The notes beneath the pieces were generated by a model. That model saw only the letters and a list, made by a program, of their open reading frames with translations, searched no databases and had not been told where the DNA came from. This document shows positions 25,765 to 34,648 of a stretch of DNA of 64,000 bases, piece by piece (the first letter of the stretch is position 1; each line of letters opens with the position of its first letter). Position numbers and translations under genes: made by a program. Location: assembly GCA_902785555.1 (NCBI GenBank), contig CACZZB010000008.1:1-64000 (forward strand), in the 5' to 3' direction. The stretch comes from an uncultured Ruminococcus sp. Lineage in GTDB: Bacteria; Bacillota; Clostridia; Oscillospirales; Acutalibacteraceae.

Positions 25765-28700
25765 TTATTCCTGAAATGAAACATTTTCATCACCGATACG
25801 CTTTTTAAGCTCTCTCAGCATAACATCATTAACAGACACCCATTTTGAAAACGGTGTACGATAAAGTGTATTGAATTCCGTGAAGTAAAGATATAACGGT
25901 GTATTCCCGTCAAATATCTCCGTTATCTGCATGGCTTTCCGATACTCTTTCCCATAATCATTCGGCAGACGAAGATACAGTCCTTTATTTTTAACAGTCT
26001 TTTTCCGTGGAGCCGGAGGAATATTTGTATCAGCCTGCTGAACAGAATTACATATAAGCTTTATTTCGTCATCTTTTGTACTTATCGAAACAAAGAAACG
26101 TAAAATTTTGCCTTCCTGTATAAGTCCGCCGAATTCCTGCAATGTATTCGGAAAAACAACAAGTTCCGCTGAACCGTATTTATCCTCCAATGTGACGAAT
26201 GCCATCTGCTGATTGTTTTTAGTCGTTATGACACGCATCTTTTCTATCATTGCAAAAACGTCTATTTTCTGACCGTCCGAGTAGTTTCCGATATTATTCA
26301 ATGTGACAGAGTTGGCAGACTTGATGATATTATCATATTCAGCCAGCGGATGTCCGGAAAAATACATCCCGACAGCTTCCTTTTCCATTTCAAGAAGCTC
26401 AAGCTGAGGAAATTCCTTTACATTCGGCAATGCAGGCTCCTGTTTTACGGAATTATCCGTCATTGCACCTAACAGATCAAGCTGGCCGTCAATTGCGGTT
26501 TCTTTAATTGATGACACTATATCAAGAAATCTCTTTGACGATTCAAGCATTTGTTTCCTGTTTGCACCAAGACCGTCCAATGCACCGCTTTTTATAAGAT
26601 TTTCCAAAGAACGTATATTCGTGTCACGGCAGTATGAACGGTTACAGAAATCATAAAATGAAGTGAATTTTTGTTTATTTCTCTGTGTGATTATATTATC
26701 TATGAAACCACGTCCGAGATTTTTGACTGCTTTCAGACCGAATCTTATTTCATTGTCATGCACCGAAAAACCGATACTGCTTTCATTGACATCGGGCGGA
26801 AGTACACGGATATTCTTCTGTGTACATTCATCTGCATATACGGCAATTTTAGCCCTGTCACCGAGAACGCTCGTTAAAAGTGCCGCCATATATTCACACG
26901 GATAATAGCATTTCATATAAGCCGTCTGATATGACAGAACAGCATAACACGCCGCATGGGATTTATTGAAAGCATACGAAGCAAAGCTCTCCATTTCGGC
27001 AAAAATTTCCTCAGCTATATTTTGGGGTACACCTCTTTTTATACAGCCGTCAACTTCTCCCTCAATGCCGTATATAAATACCTGTTTTTCCTGTTCCATA
27101 ACGGACTTTTTCTTTTTGGACATTGCTCGTCTTACTATATCTGCCCTGCCGAGAGAATATCCCGCAAGTGAACGGAATATCTGCATGACCTGTTCCTGAT
27201 ATACTATACAGCCGTATGTTACTTTCAGGATAGGTTCAAGCAACGGGTGCTTATAAGTAATTTTATCCGGATGATGACGGTTTTCGATATATCTTCCTAT
27301 CGAATCCATAGGACCGGGTCTGTACAGTGATATAACAGCGATTATATCTTCAATATTCTGTGGTCCGAGCTTGACAAGAGTATCTTTCATTCCTGCCGAT
27401 TCAAACTGAAATACTCCCTCGGTATCGGCTTTTGAATATAATTCAAACACTTTCGGGTCATTATCGGGAATATTATTTATATCAAAATCGGGATTTTTTT
27501 GTTTCACAAGATTCTGAGCATCATTCAGAACCGTAAGATTTCTCAATCCGAGAAAATCCATCTTCAAAAGCCCAAGTTCATCAAGCGTTGTCATGTCAAA
27601 CTGTGTTACGATTATATCATCATTCTTTGACAACGGAACATAATCGCTGACAGGTCTGTCCGTAATTACAATTCCTGCCGCATGAGTCGTTGAATGTCGT
27701 GGAGTTCCCTCAACTTTCATTGCCGTGTCAACGAGTTCCTTTATCTGCTCACTTGTATTATAAAGATGTTTAAGCTCAGAAGAAATTTCAAGAGCCTTTG
27801 AAATGGTCATTCCCAAATCACTTGGAATCAATTTGGCTACCTGGTCACAAGTACCGTAAGGAATATCCAAAACCCTGCCTACATCTCTTATTGCACCTTT
27901 TGCCGCCATTGTTCCGAATGATATTATCTGTGCGACCCTGTCCGAACCGTATTTTTCAATGACATAATCTATTACTTCCTGCCGCCTGTCCTTGCAGAAA
28001 TCCACATCAAAATCAGGCATACTTACTCTTTCGGGATTCAAAAACCTTTCAAAGAGCAAGTCATATTTAAGTGGGTCAAGTCCTGTTATTCCCATACAAT
28101 AAGCTGCAAGACTGCCTGCACCCGAACCCCTGCCTATTCCTACGGGTATATTCTTTGACTTCGCATAATTGACATAATCTGCCACTATCAGATAATAATC
28201 CGTATACCCCATTTTGGAAACCGTATCTATTTCATATTCAAGCCTGTCCGTCAGGCTTTTATCAATATTCGGATAACGCTTTTTAAGTCCGTCAAAGCAC
28301 CTTTCACGGAAATATTCAAGATGGTCTTTATTATCGGGTACATCAAATGCAGGTAATTTCAGTTTGCCGAACTCTATCTCAACACTGCACCTGTCGGCTA
28401 TCTTCTGAGTATTCTCAACAGCCTCTTTATCAAAAAGCTGAAGCATTTCATCTTCACTTTTGACATAGAACTGATTTGTCGGAAATGCCAACGGTAATTC
28501 ATCTTTAATAGTTTTAGCCGTCTGTATACACAGCAGAACATGATGCAGATGACTGTCCTCCTGCCTTATATAATGACAATCATTTGTTGCAACAAGCGGA
28601 ATATCACATTCCTTTGAAAGTCTTATTATACTCGACTCTATCAAAACTTCTTCTCTTATGCCGTGATTCTGAAGTTCAAGAAAGAAATTGTTTTCCCCGA

Positions 28701-29193
28701 AAATATCTTTATATCTCAGGGCAATTCTTTTAGCCTCGTCATAATTATTATTTATAAGAGCCTGCGGTATCTCACCTGCCAGACAAGCTGAAAGACCAAT
28801 AAGTCCTTCATGGTATTTTTTGAGAAGTTCAATATCTATCCTCGGTTTGTAATAATATCCGTCTACCCACGATACGGAAACTAATTTCATCAAATTACGA
28901 TAACCCGTTTCATTTTCGCAAAGCAGTACAAGATGATTATAATGCCTGTCAAGTTCGGGGGTCTTGTCGGACAATCTCCTTTTTGCAACATAGACTTCAC
29001 AGCCTATTATCGGCTTTATACCTTCTTTTTTACACGCTTTATAAAAATTTATAACTCCGTACATATTGCCGTGGTCGGTTATGGCAACGGCATTTTGTCC
29101 GAGTTCCTTTACTCTCTTTACAAGTTCATTTATCCTGCACGCACCGTCCAGCAAGCTGTATTCCGTGTGCAAATGCAAATGTGCAAAAGACAT
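25765..29193 (-). CDS. dnaE: DNA polymerase III alpha subunit, DnaE type
   Basis: 1142 residues, normal for DnaE. N-terminal PHP domain (FAHLHLHTEYSLLDGACRI, ITDHGNMYG); polymerase active-site aspartates in PDFDVDF (residues 393-399); then FNKSHAACYA, helix-hairpin-helix and OB-fold regions (LEDKYGSAELVVFP). Gram-positive bacteria usually also have PolC; this one is the DnaE form that extends primers. The SUKH gene ends 15 bases upstream. Confidence 0.97.
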   Translation of the reverse strand: MSFAHLHLHTEYSLLDGACRINELVKRVKELGQNAVAITDHGNMYGVINFYKACKKEGIKPIIGCEVYVAKRRLSDKTPELDRHYNHLVLLCENETGYRNLMKLVSVSWVDGYYYKPRIDIELLKKYHEGLIGLSACLAGEIPQALINNNYDEAKRIALRYKDIFGENNFFLELQNHGIREEVLIESSIIRLSKECDIPLVATNDCHYIRQEDSHLHHVLLCIQTAKTIKDELPLAFPTNQFYVKSEDEMLQLFDKEAVENTQKIADRCSVEIEFGKLKLPAFDVPDNKDHLEYFRERCFDGLKKRYPNIDKSLTDRLEYEIDTVSKMGYTDYYLIVADYVNYAKSKNIPVGIGRGSGAGSLAAYCMGITGLDPLKYDLLFERFLNPERVSMPDFDVDFCKDRRQEVIDYVIEKYGSDRVAQIISFGTMAAKGAIRDVGRVLDIPYGTCDQVAKLIPSDLGMTISKALEISSELKHLYNTSEQIKELVDTAMKVEGTPRHSTTHAAGIVITDRPVSDYVPLSKNDDIIVTQFDMTTLDELGLLKMDFLGLRNLTVLNDAQNLVKQKNPDFDINNIPDNDPKVFELYSKADTEGVFQFESAGMKDTLVKLGPQNIEDIIAVISLYRPGPMDSIGRYIENRHHPDKITYKHPLLEPILKVTYGCIVYQEQVMQIFRSLAGYSLGRADIVRRAMSKKKKSVMEQEKQVFIYGIEGEVDGCIKRGVPQNIAEEIFAEMESFASYAFNKSHAACYAVLSYQTAYMKCYYPCEYMAALLTSVLGDRAKIAVYADECTQKNIRVLPPDVNESSIGFSVHDNEIRFGLKAVKNLGRGFIDNIITQRNKQKFTSFYDFCNRSYCRDTNIRSLENLIKSGALDGLGANRKQMLESSKRFLDIVSSIKETAIDGQLDLLGAMTDNSVKQEPALPNVKEFPQLELLEMEKEAVGMYFSGHPLAEYDNIIKSANSVTLNNIGNYSDGQKIDVFAMIEKMRVITTKNNQQMAFVTLEDKYGSAELVVFPNTLQEFGGLIQEGKILRFFVSISTKDDEIKLICNSVQQADTNIPPAPRKKTVKNKGLYLRLPNDYGKEYRKAMQITEIFDGNTPLYLYFTEFNTLYRTPFSKWVSVNDVMLRELKKRIGDENVSFQE

Positions 29194-29208
29194 ATTTTTC
29201 CCCTCTCT

Positions 29209-29874
29209 TTACATAGGCTCGCCCAAATCTCCCACTACTTCTTCAAGTTTATTAAATGATTCCTCACTGACTGCACCATACAATACCTGTATATCATCTT
29301 CACCGTAATTCATTACAACATAAAGGTTATCATCAGCATTATAATAAAAACTCATATTGAACGGATAATCCTGTTCATCATTTTTCAACTCAAAGGGATA
29401 TTTATTCAAACCTTGCTCAACTATTTTAAGTTCATCTTCCGTAATGCTGTAAAATTCTTCGGGAGAATACTCAAATGTAAACACCGACTGATATGCACTC
29501 TGACAAATCAGAAATTCACTCAAAGTATCACAGTATTTTATAACATTTCCGTCATCTATATAATAAACAGGCGGATTTGGCTTACCTATATCATCTTTTC
29601 GTATACCTAACTGAAATACTCCCTGATTTTCATTCATCAGAATATAAAAATCCTTTTGTTCTTTCAGCCAATTCCAATTTTTATAATGTTCGGGCAATAT
29701 CCATTCATCCTGCAAATGTCTGAGAGCCTCTGTTCTTCCGGCTTTTCTGTAATAATCCTCCAAAACCTCAGGCACATCTCCGAACATTTCTTTCAGAAAA
29801 TCAATATCTTCATTTGAATAGCCCACGAGTTCATCAACACCATATAAATTTTTTATAAGTTCATACAAATCCAT
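29209..29874 (-). CDS. SUKH/SMI1-KNR4-like protein
   Basis: 221 residues, acidic. N-terminal half has the SUKH pattern (GYSNEDIDFLKEMFGDVPEVLEDYYRKAG), then YILMNENQGVFQLGI and PPVYYIDDGNV, followed by a C-terminal beta-rich half. Such proteins can be immunity proteins; no toxin is next to it. GGAGGTG precedes the ATG. Just upstream of dnaE, perhaps in one transcript by accident of position. Confidence 0.65.
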   Translation of the reverse strand: MDLYELIKNLYGVDELVGYSNEDIDFLKEMFGDVPEVLEDYYRKAGRTEALRHLQDEWILPEHYKNWNWLKEQKDFYILMNENQGVFQLGIRKDDIGKPNPPVYYIDDGNVIKYCDTLSEFLICQSAYQSVFTFEYSPEEFYSITEDELKIVEQGLNKYPFELKNDEQDYPFNMSFYYNADDNLYVVMNYGEDDIQVLYGAVSEESFNKLEEVVGDLGEPM

Positions 29875-29948
29875 TTAAAAACACCTCCGTATTTATTTTA
29901 TATCCAATACAGTACATTTTTTTACATCATCTAAACTCGACAAGCCCT

Positions 29949-31067
29949 TTATCTGAAATACATATGCAACTGACATTTTATCATTCCGTTATACAGTTTT
30001 CTTCTTTTATCCGATTTTCTGCCAAAATACTGTTCAAAGTTATCATCAGGTGTGATTATACTGTATGACCACCCCTGTTTTCTGACAAATTTCTCGCCCA
30101 TTATTTTATACAGTTCCCTTGCCTGTTCCATATCCAAAAGTCTTTCACCGTATGGCGGATTACATAAAACCAACGCTTTTTCAAAGTCCTCCGAAAAATC
30201 CCTTATATCCCTCTGCTGAACAATTATTCTCTTTTCAACGCCTGCTTTTCTTGCATTTTCACGGGTCAGTTCAACTGCATTTTCGTCAATGTCATAGCCG
30301 TATGCCATGAAATCACAGTCTGTTTTTATATTATCCTGTGCAGACATTCTTTCCTCGCTCCATACATTTTCGGGAACAACTCCCCATTTTTCGGCTGTAA
30401 AACTTCTTCTCAGTCCCGGGGCTATATTCAACGCTTTCAATGCACTCTCTATAAGAATAGTCCCCGAACCGCAGAACGGATCTATAACAGTGCTGTAGTG
30501 CCTTACATGAGATGCATCTGCCATTGCACAGGCAAGAGTTTCCTTTATAGGTGCAATAGTAGAATTTGCACGGTAACCTCTTTTATGCAGACCTGCTCCA
30601 GATGTATCAAGCATTATACTGCACTTATCTTTCATTATAAGAAACTGTATCTGATGAAGTGAGCCTGTTTCCTCGAACCATGATGTATGATACTTTGCAC
30701 CAAGTCTGTTTACAACGGCTTTTTTGATTATCTTCTGACAGTCGGGAATACTTGTCAGCTTTGAACTCACACTGTGACCCTTTACAGGAAAAGCATCTTC
30801 TTTTCCTATCCAATTTTCCCAAGCAATTTTACTTACGCCCTGAAACAAGTCCTCAAATGTATATACGGGAAATTCGCCAAGCAATATCTGTATCCTCTCG
30901 GCATATCTTGAACATATATTAGCTTTCGCAAGAGTATTGAAGTCCCCCTCAAACAGCACTCTGCCGTTTTCCGCCTGAACTCCCTCAATGCCCAATCTCT
31001 TAAATTCATCTGCACAAATACCCTCTATTCCCATAAGACACGGTGCAGAAAATTTTATCTTCTCCAT
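29949..31067 (-). CDS. THUMP-domain class I rRNA methyltransferase (RlmL/YpsC type)
   Basis: 372 residues. N-terminal THUMP RNA-binding domain (about 1-160), then a SAM-dependent Rossmann methyltransferase with DPFCGSGTIL and catalytic NPPY (ALVLCNPPYGERL). Relatives make m2G on 23S rRNA. Sole gene between dnaE region and hyd operon, read away from the latter. Small gap downstream. Confidence 0.9.
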   Translation of the reverse strand: MEKIKFSAPCLMGIEGICADEFKRLGIEGVQAENGRVLFEGDFNTLAKANICSRYAERIQILLGEFPVYTFEDLFQGVSKIAWENWIGKEDAFPVKGHSVSSKLTSIPDCQKIIKKAVVNRLGAKYHTSWFEETGSLHQIQFLIMKDKCSIMLDTSGAGLHKRGYRANSTIAPIKETLACAMADASHVRHYSTVIDPFCGSGTILIESALKALNIAPGLRRSFTAEKWGVVPENVWSEERMSAQDNIKTDCDFMAYGYDIDENAVELTRENARKAGVEKRIIVQQRDIRDFSEDFEKALVLCNPPYGERLLDMEQARELYKIMGEKFVRKQGWSYSIITPDDNFEQYFGRKSDKRRKLYNGMIKCQLHMYFR

Positions 31068-31179
31068 TATATGATTCCCCCATTGATTTTATAGTACATC
31101 TATTTTATATTATCGGCAATAAAAAATCAATACAGCACTTTGCACATAAAAATAAAAAATGATTTTCGGAATAAGCATA

Positions 31180-31208
31180 TTGAAATAAGTTCAAAATAAT
31201 GTTATAAT
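31180..31208 (+). promoter_or_regulatory. Promoter of the hyd maturation operon
   Basis: TTGAAA (31180-31185), 17-base spacer, TATAAT (31203-31208). Transcription should begin near 31215, leaving about 160 bases of leader before the first start codon. Confidence 0.8.
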
Positions 31209-31214
31209 CTTTTT

Positions 31215-31352
31215 GCGGTTGAGCATAAAAGTTTCGTACTGTATGCAAAACTTTAAACTTATCTGACACAAAAGATGATTTTTTCTGATGTGAAAGGCTG
31301 TATTTTTTCATGGAATAACTGCACCCTTTTCATATCGGAAGGGTGTTTTTTG
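31215..31352 (+). promoter_or_regulatory. Structured leader with internal terminator before TM1266-like/hydEGF
   Basis: The leader ends in a terminator: CACCCTT (31322-31328) with AAGGGTG (31339-31345), then TTTTTTG, 22 bases before the gene. Near the 5' end two interleaved pairings are possible, GCATA with TATGC and AAAGTTT with AAACTTT, the topology of an H-type pseudoknot. TGAAAGG further on could pair with CCTTTTCA of the terminator arm as an antiterminator. No known riboswitch class was recognised. Pairings were found by eye. Confidence 0.55.
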
Positions 31353-31373
31353 TTTGCTGAAAAGAGGAGTTCT

Positions 31374-31619
31374 ATGGAAAACAGAGTTTCTATCATCGGA
31401 ATTATCGTGGAAAATACAGATTCCATTGACAGGCTTAATGATATTCTCCATGATTACGGCAATTATATCATCGGCAGAATGGGTATTCCCTATAAAACAA
31501 AAAATCTGAATGTCATAAGTATAGTCCTTGATGCTCCCGTTGATGTCATCAACAGACTGTCGGGAAAAATCGGTATGCTTGACGGCATTACTTCAAAGGT
31601 TGTGTGTTCCAAAAAATGA
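31374..31619 (+). CDS. TM1266-family putative [FeFe]-hydrogenase system regulator
   Basis: 81 residues from ATG 31374 (AAGAGGAG upstream); a longer in-frame start at 31275 would lie inside the leader. Ferredoxin-like ACT/NikR-type fold: RVSIIGIIVENTDSIDRLNDILHDYG then GRMGIPYKTKNLNVISIVLDAP. Small proteins of this kind lie next to hydE/hydF/hydG in many anaerobes and are thought to be regulators. Its stop overlaps the hydE start (ATGA). Confidence 0.85.
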   Translation: MENRVSIIGIIVENTDSIDRLNDILHDYGNYIIGRMGIPYKTKNLNVISIVLDAPVDVINRLSGKIGMLDGITSKVVCSKK

Positions 31620-32668
31620 AAGAGCTTATTGACAAACTGTATAAAAATACCGTTCTTTCCAAACAGGAATATAAATATCTCATAGAGAATTTCAACCCCG
31701 AAATATCCGAATATCTCTTTGAAAAATCCCGTGAAGTAAGACACAGGTATTACGGGCATGATATATATATCCGTGGACTGATAGAATTTACCAATTACTG
31801 CAAAAATGACTGCTATTACTGCGGTATACGCTGTTCAAACAGAAATGCACAAAGATACAGGCTCTCAAAAGATGATATCCTTTCATGCTGTAAAGAGGGG
31901 TATGAACTCGGTTTCAGAACATTCGTGCTTCAGGGCGGTGAAGATAATTATTTCACTGATGACAAAATGACGGATATTATCAGCGAGATGAAAAATAACT
32001 ATCCCGACTGTGCAGTAACGCTTTCAATCGGAGAAAAATCCCGTGAAAGCTATGAAAGATTTTTCAATGCAGGTGCAGACAGATATTTATTACGCCATGA
32101 AACAGCCAATAATGAACATTATTCAAAACTTCACCCTGACAAACTTTCACCAATCAATCGCAAAAGATGCTTGCGTGACTTGAAAGAAATTGGCTATCAG
32201 GTAGGATGCGGTTTCATGGTAGGCTCGCCTTTCCAGACTGCCGAAAACTTAGCCGAAGATATGATATTCCTCAAAGAATTTCGGCCTCACATGGTCGGGA
32301 TAGGTCCTTTTATTGCCCAGCATGATACACCTTTCAGGGATATGCCAAACGGTACTCTTGAACTGACACTTTTCATGCTCGGTCTGATAAGACTGACTTT
32401 GCCTTATGTGCTGCTGCCGTCAACTACTGCACTCGGTACTATACATCCTCTCGGACGTGAAAAAGGCATTTTAGCCGGTGCAAATGTCATCATGCCGAAT
32501 TTATCACCTGTTTCGGTCAGAAAAAAATATATGCTTTATGACAATAAGATCTGTACAGGTGACGAAGCTGCCGAATGTAAAAACTGTCTGCAATCCCGTA
32601 TGCGATCAATAGGCTACAATGTAGTCACCTCCCGTGGAGACTGCAAACAATCAGCAATCAGCAATTAG
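31616..32668 (+). CDS. hydE: [FeFe]-hydrogenase maturation radical SAM protein HydE
   Basis: 350 residues from ATG 31616. Radical SAM cluster Cys62, Cys66, Cys69 in NYCKNDCYYCG, then LQGGEDNYF and MVGSPFQT. HydE helps to build the H-cluster dithiolate-bridged diiron precursor. The last residues (CKQSAISN) and the stop are encoded by dispersed repeat C, so the C-terminus is atypical and appears acquired; the catalytic core is complete. Confidence 0.95.
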   Translation: MKELIDKLYKNTVLSKQEYKYLIENFNPEISEYLFEKSREVRHRYYGHDIYIRGLIEFTNYCKNDCYYCGIRCSNRNAQRYRLSKDDILSCCKEGYELGFRTFVLQGGEDNYFTDDKMTDIISEMKNNYPDCAVTLSIGEKSRESYERFFNAGADRYLLRHETANNEHYSKLHPDKLSPINRKRCLRDLKEIGYQVGCGFMVGSPFQTAENLAEDMIFLKEFRPHMVGIGPFIAQHDTPFRDMPNGTLELTLFMLGLIRLTLPYVLLPSTTALGTIHPLGREKGILAGANVIMPNLSPVSVRKKYMLYDNKICTGDEAAECKNCLQSRMRSIGYNVVTSRGDCKQSAISN

Positions 32669-32682
32669 CAATGTGCAATTAT
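32645..32682 (+). repeat. Dispersed intergenic repeat, copy C, overlapping hydE stop
   Basis: CAATCAGCAATCAGCAATTA followed by GCAATGTGCAATTATTTG. Same orientation relative to the upstream gene as copy A after pflB. The hydE TAG stop lies inside the repeat. Confidence 0.75.
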
Positions 32683-32732
32683 TTGTACTATCTATATTTT
32701 ATAATTTATTTATTGAAAGGAAGTTTTTTAAA

Positions 32733-34154
32733 ATGAAATACGATCCGAAATCACCTCATGCAGAGGAATTTATCAATGACGAGGAAATAAAAGCCTGTCT
32801 TGAGTATGCAGAAAAAAACAAGCATAATGTCGAGCTTATCGACCAGATACTCGAAAAGGCAAGACTTGAAAAAGGTCTTTCACACAAAGAAGCCCTTGTT
32901 TTGCTTGACTGTGACATTGAAGAAAAAAATCAGGAGATATTTGCACTCGCTGAACAAATCAAGAAAAATTACTATGGCAACAGAATAGTTATGTTTGCTC
33001 CGCTGTATCTTTCAAATTACTGTGTCAACGGCTGTCTGTACTGCCCGTATCATCTCAAGAACAAGCATATCGCACGTAAAAAACTTACTCAGGAAGAAAT
33101 CAGAAATGAAGTTATCGCCTTGCAGGATATGGGTCATAAAAGACTCGCCCTTGAAGCAGGCGAAGACCCTGTCAACAATCCTATCGAGTACATCCTTGAA
33201 AGTATCAAGACTATTTACAGCATAAAGCATAAAAACGGTGCTATCAGACGTGTAAATGTAAATATTGCCGCAACCACTCACGAAAATTACAAGAAACTCA
33301 AAGATGCAGGAATAGGAACTTATATCCTTTTCCAGGAAACCTATAACAAGGAAAGCTATGAAAGACTCCACCCCACAGGTCCCAAGCATAACTACAATTA
33401 TCATACAGAGGCTATGGACAGAGCTATGGAAGCAGGCATTGATGATGTAGGATGTGGTGTACTTTTCGGACTTGAACTGTACAGATATGAATTTGTGGGC
33501 ATTCTCATGCACGCTGAACATCTTGAAGCACGTTTCGGTGTAGGTCCTCATACAATAAGCGTACCGAGAGTAAGACGTGCAGATGACATTGACCCCGATG
33601 TATTCGACAATGGTATCTCTGATGATACTTTTGCCAAGATAGTTGCCTGTATCAGAATAGCTGTTCCGTATACGGGCATGATAGTTTCTACCCGTGAAAG
33701 TCAGAAAAGCCGTGAAAGAGTTCTGCATCTCGGTGTTTCACAGATAAGCGGAGGTTCAAAGACAAGCGTTGGCGGATATGCCGAGCCTTGTGACGAAGAC
33801 GAGGACTCAGCACAGTTTGATGTAAGCGACAGAAGAACTCTTGATGAAGTCGTAAAATGGCTCATGGAACTCGGATATATACCGAGCTTCTGTACGGCTT
33901 GTTACAGAGAAGGCAGAACAGGCGACAGATTCATGTCACTGTGCAAGGCAGGTCAGATACAGAACTGCTGTCACCCCAATGCACTTATGACGCTCAAAGA
34001 ATATCTTGAGGATTACGCTTCACCCGAAACAAAAGAAATAGGCGAAAAACTCATACTTGCAGAGCTTAATAATATCCCGAAAGAAAAAGTCCGTGAAATC
34101 ACAAAAGAACATCTTGCAGATATCGTCAATGGCAAAAGAGATTTCAGATTCTAA
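32733..34154 (+). CDS. hydG: [FeFe]-hydrogenase maturation radical SAM protein HydG
   Basis: 473 residues from ATG 32733 (GAAAGGAAG upstream). Tyrosine lyase that supplies CO and cyanide ligands for the H-cluster. The radical SAM motif CVNGCLYC gives Cys97, Cys101, Cys104. The second cluster motif at the C-terminus is CTACYREGRTGDRF...CKAGQIQNCC. Follows hydE in the operon. Confidence 0.97.
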   Translation: MKYDPKSPHAEEFINDEEIKACLEYAEKNKHNVELIDQILEKARLEKGLSHKEALVLLDCDIEEKNQEIFALAEQIKKNYYGNRIVMFAPLYLSNYCVNGCLYCPYHLKNKHIARKKLTQEEIRNEVIALQDMGHKRLALEAGEDPVNNPIEYILESIKTIYSIKHKNGAIRRVNVNIAATTHENYKKLKDAGIGTYILFQETYNKESYERLHPTGPKHNYNYHTEAMDRAMEAGIDDVGCGVLFGLELYRYEFVGILMHAEHLEARFGVGPHTISVPRVRRADDIDPDVFDNGISDDTFAKIVACIRIAVPYTGMIVSTRESQKSRERVLHLGVSQISGGSKTSVGGYAEPCDEDEDSAQFDVSDRRTLDEVVKWLMELGYIPSFCTACYREGRTGDRFMSLCKAGQIQNCCHPNALMTLKEYLEDYASPETKEIGEKLILAELNNIPKEKVREITKEHLADIVNGKRDFRF

Positions 34155-34180
34155 TTGAAAAATCAAATAAAATAAATAGG

Positions 34181-34212
34181 AGTGAGGAGTGAAATTTCAT
34201 TCCCCACTCCGA
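34181..34212 (+). repeat. Near-perfect hairpin between hydG and the next gene
   Basis: GGAGTGAGGAGTGAAA is followed at once by TTTCATTCCCCACTCC, a 16-pair stem with two imperfect positions. No T-run follows, so it is probably an mRNA hairpin or a small mobile repeat, not a terminator. Confidence 0.6.
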
Positions 34213-34234
34213 ATTTTAAATTCAGGTGTTTTAT

Positions 34235-34633
34235 ATGGAAATAATAGAATACAACAATTATGAAAGCGTCAAAAATGCCCGTGAGAAAGATGAACCCTTG
34301 ATGGCTGTCATATCATTTGACGGCTCAAAAGCCTATGTATGCCATATAGATGATGGCGTGGAGCATCATATTTTATTGATGAAGGTCGGATACAAAGGTA
34401 CAGAAATAGATGAATTTTTCAGGATAATATTTGATAAAGACGGTGCCGACTGGACTTTCATCTGTCCGCCCAATTACAAAAATATCAACTATAAATCAAA
34501 ACGAATAAAGCAGTTTTATAAAGACGGCATCAGTACCATATCGGAATTTTTAGCAGATTTCGGTTATTTGTGCGATATAAAAATACCTAAAAGATACAGC
34601 CGTCATCTGAACGCCATGCTTGAAGATGAATGA
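34235..34633 (+). CDS. Unknown protein within the hyd operon
   Basis: 132 residues from ATG 34235 (AGGTG 7 bases upstream). Begins MEIIEYNNYESVKNARE, then AVISFDGSKAYVCHIDDGVEHHILL, predicted alpha/beta with an acidic C-terminus. I do not recognise the family. It lies between hydG and hydF on the same strand, 15 bases before hydF, so it is co-transcribed with the H-cluster maturation genes and may serve them. Confidence 0.72.
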   Translation: MEIIEYNNYESVKNAREKDEPLMAVISFDGSKAYVCHIDDGVEHHILLMKVGYKGTEIDEFFRIIFDKDGADWTFICPPNYKNINYKSKRIKQFYKDGISTISEFLADFGYLCDIKIPKRYSRHLNAMLEDE

Positions 34634-34648
34634 AAGGAGAAAATTTTT

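Noticed and set aside
29209-29874. SUKH gene as part of a contact-dependent toxin/immunity locus
   Set aside because: No toxin, secretion or repeat-rich partner gene is adjacent; it lies alone upstream of dnaE.
31275-31373. 33-codon N-terminal extension of the TM1266-like gene
   Set aside because: It would be read through the intrinsic terminator, has no ribosome site, and the shorter protein matches the family length.
33012-33728. Open frame of 238 codons antisense to hydG
   Set aside because: hydG has full motif support; the antisense product has no recognisable domain and no ribosome site.
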